Shown in pieces: positions 1-7,960 of a stretch of DNA of 64,000 bases. The DNA comes from Candidatus Accumulibacter affinis (GTDB taxonomy: Bacteria; Pseudomonadota; Gammaproteobacteria; Burkholderiales; Rhodocyclaceae). The stretch covers positions 558,001-622,000 of the forward strand of contig JADJOT010000009.1 in NCBI GenBank assembly GCA_016713625.1, in the 5' to 3' direction. Every line of letters starts with the position of its first letter. Positions within the stretch are counted from its first letter, which is position 1. A program made the position numbers and the translations under genes. The notes under the pieces were generated by a model, which searched no databases, was not told where the DNA came from, and saw nothing but the letters and a program-made list of their open reading frames with translations.

Positions 1-292
1 GACTTCCATCACGCCTCCCGCAAGGTCCTCACGCGTGCCGGCCTGTGGGTCAAGCCGCTGCTGTTTGGCGTCATCGACGATCGCTCGCGGCTGGTCTGCC
101 ATCTGCAGTGGTATCTCGACGAGACCGCCGAGAGTCGTGCATGGCCTGTCGCAGGCCTTCATGAAACGCGGATTGCCACGCGCCCTGATGACCGACAACG
201 GCGCCGCCATGCTCGCCGAAGAGACCGTCAGCGGCCTCGCCCGTCTGGGGGTCGTGCATCAGACGACCTTGCCGTATTCGCCGTATCAGTAT
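1..292 (+). pseudogene. DDE integrase/transposase fragment, both ends missing
   Basis: The reading frame from base 1 gives an integrase-core segment (KPLLFGVIDDRSRLVCHLQWYL). After about base 125 the similarity continues in another frame (HGLSQAFMKRGLPRALMTDNGAAMLAEE), so the gene is frameshifted. The IDDRSR and MTDNG segments match the first and second catalytic aspartates of rve-type DDE integrases that pair with a MuB-like ATPase; a fragment of such an ATPase lies at 6605-7160. Similarity ends near PYSPYQ at about 290, where the recombinase-trio DNA begins, so the gene was probably cut by that insertion. The N-terminus lies outside the window. It is not expected to be functional. Confidence 0.6.
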
Positions 293-369
293 GTGGCGCT
301 CAAAAATATGTGGCGCCCGGTTTCATTTCCTCGAAGACACGAGGCCGGGGGCCGGGCAAACGCCACATA
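290..369. repeat. Inverted/direct repeats at the edge of the RIT element
   Basis: TATGTGGCG occurs at 290-298 and 307-315, and its exact inverse CGCCACATA at 361-369. These lie just beyond the 3' end of the third recombinase gene, at the point where the DDE integrase similarity stops. They may be the terminal recombinase-binding sites of the trio element. I did not find a matching set at the other end near 2450, where the element looks truncated. Confidence 0.4.
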
Positions 370-377
370 AATTTTTG

Positions 378-1372
378 CTACAAACTGCGCAGGAAGGTCA
401 TCAGGTCTGGCTGTTGGCGCCAGGGTTTGTTGACGGCTGGCTCTGCTGCCGGTGCGCACTGGGCCAGGGCACGGGCTTTGGTCTCGAGGTCGGTCTCGGC
501 GTAGATATTGGTCGTGGTGAGAGAGACATGACCCAGCCAGGCACGGACGGTGTTGATGTCGGCGCCGGAACGTAGCAGATGGGTTGCCGTGCTGTGGCGA
601 ATCACGTGCGGGCTGACTCGCTTCGTGCCAAGCGACGGTGATTGCGCACAGGCCCTTGATGCATAGCGTTCGACCAGCGTGTGAATACCAAAACGGGTGA
701 TCGACTGACCGTTGCGGTTCAGAAACAGATGATGTTCCGGGCACGCTTTGCCGCCAGCCACTGCAACTCATCCAAGGTGTTTGGCCACAATGGACAAGCA
801 CGCCGTTTGTTGCCTTTGCCGATGATTCGAACGCATTTCGCGTACCAGTCAATATCGCTGATCCGGACCTCGGCCGCTTCACTCGCGCGAGCCCCCCGAA
901 TTGTATAGAAACAGCAACAGCCCGTAGTCACGCCGACCCTGCGCGGTACGGCGATCCGGAGACGCCAGAAGCGCGTCCATTTCCGGTTTATCGAGATAGG
1001 TGATGTCAGGGTGAGCCGTCTTCTTGAACGGGATCAGGCGGATTTGCGCGCACCACTCGATATGCTCGGGACTGTTCTGGCCGATGTATCGCGCCAAGGC
1101 GTGAAGGCCGCCGAGGCGTTGATTGCGAGTGGCTGCGATACAGTGACGCTGCGCTTCCAGATCGGCAAGGAACTGCCGAACCAGATCTGCCGACAGATCG
1201 TCGACCGTCAGCCGGTCCACCGATTTCTTGAGATGATCGCCAACGTAGGGCAGAAGCAGCGCCAGCATGTCGCGATAACTTCTTTGAGTATTGATCGAAA
1301 GGTTGCGCTCCTGCACCAGATATCGAGCAGGAAACGCCGTACCCAAGGGCCGAGCAAGGCGTGGTCAGTCAT
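378..1372 (-). pseudogene. Third tyrosine recombinase of a RIT trio (RitC-like), frameshifted
   Basis: This is a tyrosine recombinase of the recombinase-in-trio type, which would cut and rejoin DNA through a catalytic tyrosine. The ATG at 1372 (MTDHALLGPWVRRFL) overlaps the stop of the preceding recombinase. A SAM-like core-binding region (NLSINTQRSYRDMLALLLPYV) follows in another frame. The catalytic part contains GARASEAAEVRISDIDW (first Arg), HVIRHSTATHLL (HxxR) and LGHVSLTTTNIYAE (His and Tyr). Three shifts break the frame, at about 1328, at the G6 run near 894-899 and near 738. All catalytic residues can be read across the frames, so decay is recent, but no full-length protein can be made. 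Confidence 0.7.
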
Positions 1373-2304
1373 GAGATTTCTCCATTGCGTAACGTTCGAA
1401 GCGTAGGCTGGCCTCGTGAAGCAGGTCCGGTGTCATCGTCAGATAATGCTGCGTCGCTGAGAGGTTCACGTGGCCGAGGTAGGTCGCCAGCTTGGGCAGC
1501 AGATCGCAGGTCTGCACCGCTGCGATACCAGGCGACAAGACGATGAACAGCGGCCGAATGGCGCAAGTCGTGGAGCCGTGGCTGCTGTCTCTGGCCCCCC
1601 TCGCGGACCACACCGGCTGCAGCCCGCAGGCGTCGAAAGGTGCTTTGAGCGGCGGACTTGCTCAGGGAGGCGCCGTCCCGGAAGCAGAACAACGGCGTGT
1701 CCGCGGCGCCTGAGTGGCGGTTGTTGCGTTGGCCCACATACTCGGTCATGACTTGCGTCAGATCGTTGCCCAGTGGCACCAGCCGAGTCTTGTAAAACTT
1801 CGTCCCACGGATGATCAGGTGCGCTTGCTCGAGATCGACATCGACGATGTGGAGGGAGATGGCTTCGCTGATCCGAAGTCCCGCGCCGTAGAGCAGCAAG
1901 AGCAAGGCTCTGAAGACGTAAGCGTCGATTGGCACGCGGCCGGTGCACGCCGCGGGGACCGCGTCGAGCAACCGTTTGAGTTCCGCGTGGGAGTAGATGT
2001 AGGGCACGAAGGCGGGGGCGTCCAGCCTTGGGATGCTGTGCGGCAGCGGCACGCTGCTGACGAAACCACGTGCCAGGGCGAAGCGGTAGAAACCCGACAG
2101 CACGTGATACTTCTTGACCCAGTAGCCGGTCACCGGTCCGTTGCCGTTGAGGAAGGAGAGCACAGGTTCCGCTTGAATGCTTGCCAGCGGGCCTTCGCCG
2201 ACCGCCCGGCAGAAGGATCTGAGGACCGCCTCCTCGGTCTGGAACCGGTGTCCCAAAGCGCGCTTGTGAGCGATGTACAGGGAGATCAGCGCCGGGAGCA
2301 TCAT
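1365..2304 (-). pseudogene. Second tyrosine recombinase of the RIT trio (RitB-like), one frameshift
   Basis: It starts MMLPALISLYIAHKRALG and has an N-terminal core-binding domain followed by the catalytic domain: GAGLRISEAISL carries the first Arg, HDLRHSAAV the HxxR box, and LGHVNLSATQHYLT the His and Tyr. A one-base shift near 1500, between ADLR and LLPKLATYLGH, puts the catalytic tyrosine out of frame. Its start codon overlaps the stop of the upstream recombinase fragment (ATGA) and its stop at 1365 lies a few bases inside the start of the next one. This overlapping three-gene layout is the hallmark of RIT elements. Confidence 0.72.
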
Positions 2305-2440
2305 CGCAGCGCCCCCAGATCGAGTTCGGCCACCTGCCGCAGACCCACCAGGTCGACCTTGGTATAGCTCAAGGTCGAATTGGCGCTGCGATGCCCGAGA
2401 TGGTCGCCAATCTGCTTCAGGGTGTGAGCGGCGTTCTGAA
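2301..2440 (-). pseudogene. First recombinase of the RIT trio (RitA-like), C-terminal fragment
   Basis: Only the last 45 or so codons are recognisable (HTLKQIGDHLGHRSANSTLSYTK). They carry the second conserved His region and the catalytic Tyr of a tyrosine recombinase. The frame stays open upstream but has no recombinase similarity, so the gene lost its N-terminal three quarters. The stop overlaps the start of the second recombinase as in intact trios. The fragment marks the truncated right side of the RIT element at about 2440. Confidence 0.6.
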
Positions 2441-2643
2441 AGTCCCATAAACCTGGCGGTTTGAAAGTCGTGTTTCTTCTTCCTCGATTTTCTTCAGCGG
2501 GTTTCATTTCAATGGTTTTCTGAGTCTTCTTCCGCGCCCTTCCGTTTTCTTCCTTGTTCGCTTTCCTGTCGTTCCGATAGTGCTCGTATGGCGCCTGGCG
2601 GCGCCTGCAGGCATTGCATGATTCGGTGCAAGGAGGGTGAGCC

Positions 2644-3240
2644 ATGGCACACCAGAAGGCACACAACTGTCTGTTTTGCGCAGAGATCTTCCAGGCCGAT
2701 GCGCGCAACGCAGGGCACCAGAAATACTGTTCGAAGGCGCCTTGTCGAAAGGCCAGCCAAGCGGCGAGCCGGCGCACCTGGCTGGCCAAATCGGAGAACC
2801 AGGACTACTTCCGCGGACCGGAGAATGTTGCGCGGGTACAGGCGTGGCGGGCGGCGCACCCGGGGTACTGGCGACGACCGCGACGGGAAATCGAGGTGGA
2901 AGCGCAGGTGGTGCTTGCGTTACAAGATGTCTGCCCCTCTCAAGCACTTGAAATCGTTGAGGAATCTCAAGAACCGCCGAAAAGTGCGTTACAAGATGTC
3001 TGGCGCGATCAACCCGCTGTTTTGATTGGTTTTATTGCCCAATTTACCGGCAGTGCGTTACAGGATGACATCGCCAGGAACACCCGGCGACTGGTAAAAC
3101 TGGGGCACGATATCTTGGCTGGAAGGATGGGTGATGACGATCAAACGAGTGCTTTGTCCGGAACGGATCAGGCAGATACCGCCCCAGTTCAGTTGGGTCG
3201 ACCACCGCCTGGTGCGCGAGCGCTACCTCGATCGCTGTAA
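2644..3240 (+). CDS. IS-associated zinc-ribbon-like protein with ALQDV repeats
   Basis: This 198-residue basic protein starts at an ATG behind a strong ribosome site (AAGGAGGGTGAGCC). The N-terminus has paired cysteines C9-x2-C12 and C29-x4-C34, a likely zinc site, followed by an Arg/Trp-rich stretch (SRRTWLAKSENQDYF...VQAWRAAHPGYWRR). The second half contains ALQDV or ALQDD three times; the underlying DNA is repeated with a 69 bp period. Proteins of this kind sit ahead of IS21-like transposase operons in betaproteobacteria (my recollection of context). The 3' end overlaps the next gene by about 107 bp in another frame. The function is unknown; DNA binding at the element end is an inference. 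Confidence 0.6.
   Translation: MAHQKAHNCLFCAEIFQADARNAGHQKYCSKAPCRKASQAASRRTWLAKSENQDYFRGPENVARVQAWRAAHPGYWRRPRREIEVEAQVVLALQDVCPSQALEIVEESQEPPKSALQDVWRDQPAVLIGFIAQFTGSALQDDIARNTRRLVKLGHDILAGRMGDDDQTSALSGTDQADTAPVQLGRPPPGARALPRSL
2917..3067 (+). repeat. Three 69-bp-spaced direct repeats inside a coding sequence
   Basis: GCGTTACAAGATGTCTG lies at 2917-2933 and 2986-3002, and a diverged copy GCGTTACAGGATG at 3055-3067. The spacing is exactly 69 bp both times. The copies encode the repeated ALQDV of the surrounding gene. Regular spacing near the left side of an IS21-like element suggests transposase-binding sites, but protein-level repetition is an alternative explanation. Confidence 0.6.
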
Positions 3241-3524
3241 CCCCCCGGCGGCGGCGCTCTATCTGTTTCTGGTGACCGTTGCCGACGTCCAGGGGTTGAG
3301 CTACTACTCGGATGCCGCAGTCGGTCGCGCCCTGTCATTGGCCTCTGCCCATCTGAATCAGGCCCGCGACGATCTCGTCCAGGCGGGACTGATCGCCTTT
3401 CAACGCCCGCTCTACCAGGTCCTGGCGCTGGATGCCCCCCGGCCGGTCGAAGCGCGTCCTCGCGGCAGACGAGATCACTTTGCGCATCGGCGCGCTGCGT
3501 GTTGTTCTGGGACGCACGCCATGA
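3134..3524 (+). pseudogene. Helix-turn-helix accessory protein of the IS21-like element, frameshifted
   Basis: Translation from the ATG at 3134 gives about 100 residues (MTIKRVLCPERIRQIPPQFSWVDHRL...) with a winged-helix-like region (ALYLFLVTVADVQGLSYYSDAAVGRALSL...ARDDLVQAGLI). At the C6 run near 3435-3440 the natural frame shifts. The expected ending (SKRVLAADEITLRIGALRVVLGRTP) is readable in the neighbouring frame and stops at 3522-3524, overlapping the istA start ATG at 3521. The ATGA overlap ties this gene to the transposase operon. As sequenced, the frame instead runs straight into istA and would make a fusion. Confidence 0.6.
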
Positions 3525-4991
3525 TCGATTACGAGATGTACTGCAAGATCAAGGATTGCCACGATCGGCAGCAGCTGACTATCGCCCAGACCGCTCGCGC
3601 CCTCGATCTGCATGCCGAGACGGTGGCGAAGTGGGTGGGCTGCGCGCAGTTCCATCCCCGGCAGCCCGCACCGCGCAGCAGTCAGCTCGACCCGTTCAAG
3701 GACCAGATCGTTCGCCTGCTGGAAACCCATCCCTACAGCGCGCAGCAGATCTACCAGCGTCTGCGCGAGGACGGCTTCGCCGGCGGCTACACGATCGTCA
3801 AGAGCTATGTGCGCAAGGTCCGGCCGGTGCGCCGACAGGCGTTCCTCAAGCTCTCCTTTGCTCCCGGAGAATGTGCCCAACTGGACTGGGGGGAATACGG
3901 AACGATCGGCGTCGGTTCGACGCGCCGACGCCTGTCCTTCTTCGTCATGGTGCTGTGCCATAGCCGTCTGATGTACGTCGAATTCACCGTCTCGCAGACC
4001 ATGGAGCACTTTCTCGCGGCCCACGAGCACGCGTTCGCGGCCTTCCAGGGGTGTCCGGGTCGCTTGATGATCGACAATCTGAAGTCGGCGGTACTTCGCC
4101 GCGTCGTCGGTGAAGCGCCGACGTTCAATCCCCGCTATGTCGATTTCGCTCGGCATTGGGGGTTCGGGATCTCGGCGTGCAACGTGGCCAAGGGGAACGA
4201 AAAAGGGCGCGTCGAAAATGGCGTGGGCTATATCAAGAAAAATTTCCTGAACGGTCTGGATTTCCTCGACTTCAGCGCGGTGAATCCGGCCGCCGCGCTG
4301 TGGCTGGAGACCATTGCAAACGTGCGTATCCACGGGGAAACGCACCAGCGACCCGTGGATCGCTTCAAGGAAGAGCAGGCGCTGTTGCACCCCTCAATCC
4401 CATGCCCTATGACATCGGTCGCATCCAGAGCCAGCGCGTCTCAAAGCAGTTCCGTGTCGCGCTCGACACCAACCACTATTCGGTGCCGGCCGAGTTGGCG
4501 AGTCAGCGCGTGACGCTGAAGGCTTACCCGGATCGGGTGTGCATATACCACCAGGACAAGCTCGTCGCTCGCCATGTCCGCAGCTACGATCGGCGCCAGG
4601 ATATCGAGGACCCCGATCATCCGAAGGAACTGCTCGCCCAGCGGCGCAAGGCCCGTGAGCAGCGCTTGCTGGTGCAGTTTCTGAGCCTGTCGCGGCACGC
4701 CCAGGCCTATCTCGAAGGCATCGAGCAACGCCGCATGAACCCGCGTCATCACCTGCGCAAGATCGTCGCGCTCGGCGAAATCTACGGCGTCGAGGCCCTC
4801 GATCGAGCGATCCAGGACGGTATTGAATTCGCCGCCTACAGCTGCGAGTACATCGCCAACATCCTGGAGATGCGGGCCCGCGAGATCCCGGCGCACGGCG
4901 CGCTGTCTCTGACTCGCCGCCAGGACCTCCTGGACATCGAGATCTCCGCCCCGATCTCTCCCCCTACGAAAGGCATGGCGATGAGCATTGA
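3521..4991 (+). pseudogene. istA: IS21-family transposase IstA, two frameshifts
   Basis: IstA is the DDE transposase of IS21 elements. It begins MIDYEMYCKIKDCHDRQQLT with an N-terminal HTH (TIAQTARALDLHAETVAKWV). The catalytic core shows LDWGEYG (first Asp), MIDNLKSAV (second Asp) and NEKGRVENGVGYIK (Glu). A missing C near 4390 (ALLHP/LNPMPYDIGRI) moves the C-terminal Mu-like domain into another frame. A second missing base near 4950 moves the last residues (DLSPYERHGDEH, stop 4989-4991) into the third. The true stop overlaps istB by 11 bp, as in intact elements. No full-length transposase is possible without frameshifting. Confidence 0.8.
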
Positions 4992-5757
4992 CCGACGGAT
5001 GGCTTCCCCTGTGCAGATCAGCACCGATGCGCTACGCGCGCAGTTGGGGCTCCTCAAATTGCCTTATCTGCTCGAACGCTTCGAACCCCTGGCCCAGGAA
5101 GCGGGAGCCGAGCAGTGGTCGCATGTCGACTATCTGGCGCGGCTGATCGAAGGCGAAGCGCATGCCCGCGAAGACCGCAGCATCCAGCGACGGGTAGCGC
5201 TCGCCCGCTTTCCGGTGCTCAAGACCCTCGATCAGTTCGAGTGGAACTGGCCGAGCAAAATCAACCGACCCCAGATTCAGAATCTCTTCCGGCTGCGCTT
5301 CATCGAGGACAAGGGCAACGTCATCTTCATTGCCAATGTCGGTCTGGGAAAAAGCCACCTCGGTATCGCGCTGGCACACACCGCCTGTCTGCGCGGCTAC
5401 CCGGTGCTGTTCACCACCGCCGTGGATATCATCAACACGCTCTCCGCCGCCCAGGCGCAGGGCAACCTCAAGCGCGAACTACGCAAGTATCTGCAGCCGA
5501 AACTCCTGGTCGTCGACGAACTGGGCTATCTTCCGATCGACAAGCATGGTGCCGACCTGCTCTTTCAGATCATCAGCGAACGCTATGAGCGCGGCGCCCT
5601 GATCATCACGACCAACCGCGCCTACAAGCACTGGCCGGAGATCTTCAATCACGACAGCACCCTGACCTCGGCGCTCCTGGATCGGCTCCTCCACCATGCC
5701 GAAACCGTCCTCATCGAGGGCAAGAGCTATCGCATGAAAGAGCAGATCGAGGCATGA
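4981..5757 (+). CDS. istB: IS21-family helper ATPase IstB
   Basis: This 258-residue AAA+ ATPase assists IstA in target selection and strand transfer. The start ATG at 4981 (MSIDRRMASPVQ) overlaps the natural IstA stop. The C-terminal ATPase domain has Walker B VVDELGYLPID near residue 177, a sensor region IITTNRAYKHWPEIF and the typical ending LLHHAETVLIEGKSYRMKE. The Walker A loop reads ANVGLGKS at 118-125 where the family has GPVGLGKT/S, so the first glycine is replaced by alanine and activity may be reduced. Because of the IstA frameshifts, the frame is also open far upstream, which could yield an IstA-IstB fusion. Confidence 0.82.
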   Translation: MSIDRRMASPVQISTDALRAQLGLLKLPYLLERFEPLAQEAGAEQWSHVDYLARLIEGEAHAREDRSIQRRVALARFPVLKTLDQFEWNWPSKINRPQIQNLFRLRFIEDKGNVIFIANVGLGKSHLGIALAHTACLRGYPVLFTTAVDIINTLSAAQAQGNLKRELRKYLQPKLLVVDELGYLPIDKHGADLLFQIISERYERGALIITTNRAYKHWPEIFNHDSTLTSALLDRLLHHAETVLIEGKSYRMKEQIEA

Positions 5758-5778
5758 GCGGCGCCTGCCCAGATCGTC

Positions 5779-5832
5779 GTAACGGTCACGAAACCGGAGT
5801 CCGCGGATGACCGACCCCCTGGTGACCGTCAC
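5779..5832. promoter_or_regulatory. Paired GTNACsGTCAC boxes, 43 bp apart (copy A)
   Basis: Two near-palindromes, GTAACGGTCAC at 5779-5789 and GTGACCGTCAC at 5822-5832, are each followed by GAAACC. The second lies inside the first codons of the small protein that starts at 5807. The same pair with the same 43 bp spacing recurs at 6239/6282 and 7327/7370. A single related box occurs at the far end of the gene (6056-6066). This arrangement fits an autoregulatory operator or transposase-binding array. Confidence 0.55.
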
Positions 5833-6118
5833 GAAACCTGGCCGGCCTCTCCAGGGGAAGCGCCCGATGACCAGCAGCGAGCGCAAACGTGCGCAACGGA
5901 TGCGCGACAGGAGGAAGGCCATAGAAGCCATCGGCCATGAGGCGGACGCGCCACTGCGGGCGCTCCTGGATCTTCTCGGAAGGGTGGAGGACTCCGAACC
6001 CGCTCGCCATTGTGCACGGCGGGCATGGCTGGCTTTCGGCCAGCGGTATGGATTCGTGACCGTCACGCCATCAGGAGATGTGATCGAAAGCCAGACTGCC
6101 TGGCCCCACCAGGACTGA
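5807..6118 (+). CDS. Small basic protein with embedded operator-like boxes, copy A
   Basis: This 103-residue protein of unknown function begins MTDPLVTVTKPGRP. The central part is an Arg/Lys-rich helix (SERKRAQRMRDRRKAIEAIG), and the C-terminal half contains ALLDLLGRVEDSEPARHCARRAWLAFGQRYG. A paralogue with about three quarters identical residues lies at 7355-7621, and a third copy broken after 22 codons at 6267-6335. VTVTK near the N-terminus and VTVT near the C-terminus are encoded by GTGACCGTCAC boxes. Conservation between copies supports a real gene. The strong positive charge suggests nucleic-acid binding; this is inference. Confidence 0.55.
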   Translation: MTDPLVTVTKPGRPLQGKRPMTSSERKRAQRMRDRRKAIEAIGHEADAPLRALLDLLGRVEDSEPARHCARRAWLAFGQRYGFVTVTPSGDVIESQTAWPHQD

Positions 6119-6238
6119 CCGCGCACCGGCTTCGCGCACGCTCGCACATCCTCTACGATCACGAATTTCCGGCCGCCCAATTCGAACAGAGCTCACCTCG
6201 GCACTCCCAAGGCATGAGCTGCGCTGGTCCAGATCGTC

Positions 6239-6335
6239 GTGACGGTCACGAAACCCGGATCAGCGGATGACCGACCCCCTGGTGACCGTCACGAAACCCC
6301 GTCGACCTCTCCCGGACAAGCAACCGAGAGACTGA
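6239..6335 (+). pseudogene. Third, truncated copy of the small-protein leader with its paired boxes
   Basis: The stretch from 6225 repeats the leader of copy A: boxes GTGACGGTCAC at 6239-6249 and GTGACCGTCAC at 6282-6292 (43 bp apart), and an ATG at 6267 giving MTDPLVTVTKPRRPLPDKQP, then a stop at 6335. Similarity to the full-length copies is lost after that. It is a partial duplication rather than a working gene. The following 270 bases up to 6605 hold nothing I can identify. Confidence 0.55.
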
Positions 6336-6604
6336 AAACGGGCATCGTCTATCGCAGTCCGGAAAAGTACCGGGTGTCTCCTGTCCGCACCTGGCTACGA
6401 GTCCAAAGCGCTGCCTTCAATGCCGTCTCGGTGCCCTGCTTACGCAAGTCGCGCCGCCCTACTCAGCCTCGCCAGGCCAAAACCGCCATCATCAAAGCCC
6501 AAGTTCCCGCCTGAAAAACCCGCGGGGCCCTGCTTCGCGCATTTCTACCATCACGGATTTCAAACCGCCCAATTCAACGGGAATTCACACCGCCGCTCAC
6601 ATCC

Positions 6605-7165
6605 GCAGAGCAACCTGGCGGACTTCTATCGCGAAATGGGCGATCTCTTCGCCGTGCCCTTGCGCCCGCACAACCGCTGGGGTGGCTTCAAGGCCTTGCG
6701 CGAGGTCTGGTTCGCGCATCTGGAAACGACCCGTCGCCGGGCGGTGTTACTGGTCGATGAGGCGCAGGAGATGAGTCCGGCGGTCCTCTGCGAGTTGCGC
6801 TTGCTCGCCAGTGCGCGTTTCGATTCGCAACCGCTCCTGTGTGTGGTGCTGGCCGGCGATGCGCGTCTGATCGAGAAGCTGCGCCGCGAGGAGTTGATCC
6901 CGCTGGGTTCCCGCATCCGCACCCGCCTCGCCACCGAGTATGCGTCGCGGGACGAGTTGCTCGCCTGCCTGACCCATCTGCTGAGCAGCGCCGGCAACGT
7001 TAGTCTGATGACGCCGGCGCTCTGTCATACGCTGTGCGATCACGCCGCCGGTAATTACCGCATCCTGACCACGCTCGCGGCCGAACTGCTCGCCGCCGCC
7101 GCGCAGCGGAGTTGCCGCAACTCGACGAGAAGCTCTACCTCGAGGTCTTCGCTTCCCCGAGGCGC
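6605..7165 (+). pseudogene. MuB/TniB/ExeA-like AAA ATPase remnant
   Basis: The frame from about 6605 reads LADFYREMGDLFAVPLRPHNRW, then AVLLVDEAQEMSPAVLCELRLL (Walker B and sensor region) and LAGDARLIEKLRREELIPLGSRIRTRL, typical of transposition-helper ATPases of the MuB/TniB/ExeA class. The N-terminal Walker A part is absent. Near 7108 the natural frame shifts (AAAAQR/ELPQLDEKLYLEVFAS). It probably belonged to the same element as the DDE integrase fragment at 1-292, now separated by the inserted RIT and IS21-like DNA. Confidence 0.6.
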
Positions 7166-7326
7166 CCTCGCTGCGTCGGGTGGGGGCCGGCCGGTGAGGA
7201 ATCACCAGCCAGGCGACTGCTTCGCGCGGTCATGCGATCGCGCCCAACGACCCGCGGCAGTGGCTCCGGGCGGAACGACGCCTCTGGACCTTGGGAGGGA
7301 CGACCGCCGAACGGTCCGGTCCTTTC

Positions 7327-7380
7327 GTGACGGTCACCCGAACCGGAGGAGAAGATGACCGACCCCATGGTGATGGTCAC
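7327..7380. promoter_or_regulatory. Paired boxes, 43 bp apart (copy B)
   Basis: GTGACGGTCAC at 7327-7337 and the diverged GTGATGGTCAC at 7370-7380 flank and overlap the start of the second small protein (ATG 7355). The 43 bp spacing is the same as in copies A and C even though surrounding bases differ. A further weak box, GGGACGGTCAC, lies at the 3' end of the gene (7604-7614). Confidence 0.5.
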
Positions 7381-7621
7381 GAAAAGAGGCCGCCCACCCC
7401 AGGGCGAGCGAGCGATGACGGACCGGGAGCGCAAGCGTGCGCAGCGGATGCGCGACCGAAGAACGGTCATCGAGGCCATCGGTAACGAGACGGACGCGCC
7501 ACTCAAAGCGCTGCTGGACCTCCTCGGGCGGGTGGAGGCTTCCGAACCGGCTCGCCTCTGCGCCCGACGGGCCTGGCTGGCTTTCGGGCAGCGCTACGGA
7601 TTCGGGACGGTCACCGAATGA
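7355..7621 (+). CDS. Small basic protein with embedded operator-like boxes, copy B
   Basis: This 88-residue paralogue of the protein at 5807-6118 has the same start (MTDPMVMVTKRGRP), the same Arg-rich helix (RERKRAQRMRDRRTVIEAIG) and the same C-terminal block (ALLDLLGRVEASEPARLCARRAWLAFGQRYG). It ends 15 residues earlier than copy A. A plausible ribosome site, CCGGAGGAGAAG, precedes the ATG. Its function is unknown. It lies directly downstream of the ATPase remnant, so it may be a regular cargo or accessory gene of that transposon. Confidence 0.55.
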   Translation: MTDPMVMVTKRGRPPQGERAMTDRERKRAQRMRDRRTVIEAIGNETDAPLKALLDLLGRVEASEPARLCARRAWLAFGQRYGFGTVTE

Positions 7622-7960
7622 CGAGAGGCGGCAGGAACGACGGGAGGAAGGTCCAGTCGGGAAGAGTGGGCGCGGCACGCTCGACGAAAGACCCGACGGA
7701 AGAGGGAAGTGCTTTGACCTGGAAAGGGGTCAAGAGGACCGTGGAATAAATGGACCGGCTTCATCGGCCCGTTTATGCCGCGAAAGCCTCTTGACGCCTT
7801 GGAGGGTCCCGATGCTTGCGAGCAGTTGCCGGGGAGAACTTGTTCATCCCCGGCGGCTGCCTCGCGGCGAGCGCGGGGTCTGGGGCAGAGCCCCAGGGTT
7901 GATCCTGCACGAGCACCCTCGCAAACCATCGCCGTACAGAACATCAGAACATCAAATCGG
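7622..7960. other. Intergenic, no recognisable gene
   Basis: This stretch between the small protein and the truncated IS701-type transposase holds short open frames without recognisable similarity. It contains GC-rich text such as CCCCGGCGGC... and no clear promoter. It probably represents the junction where the 5' part of the IS701-type transposase was lost. Confidence 0.4.
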
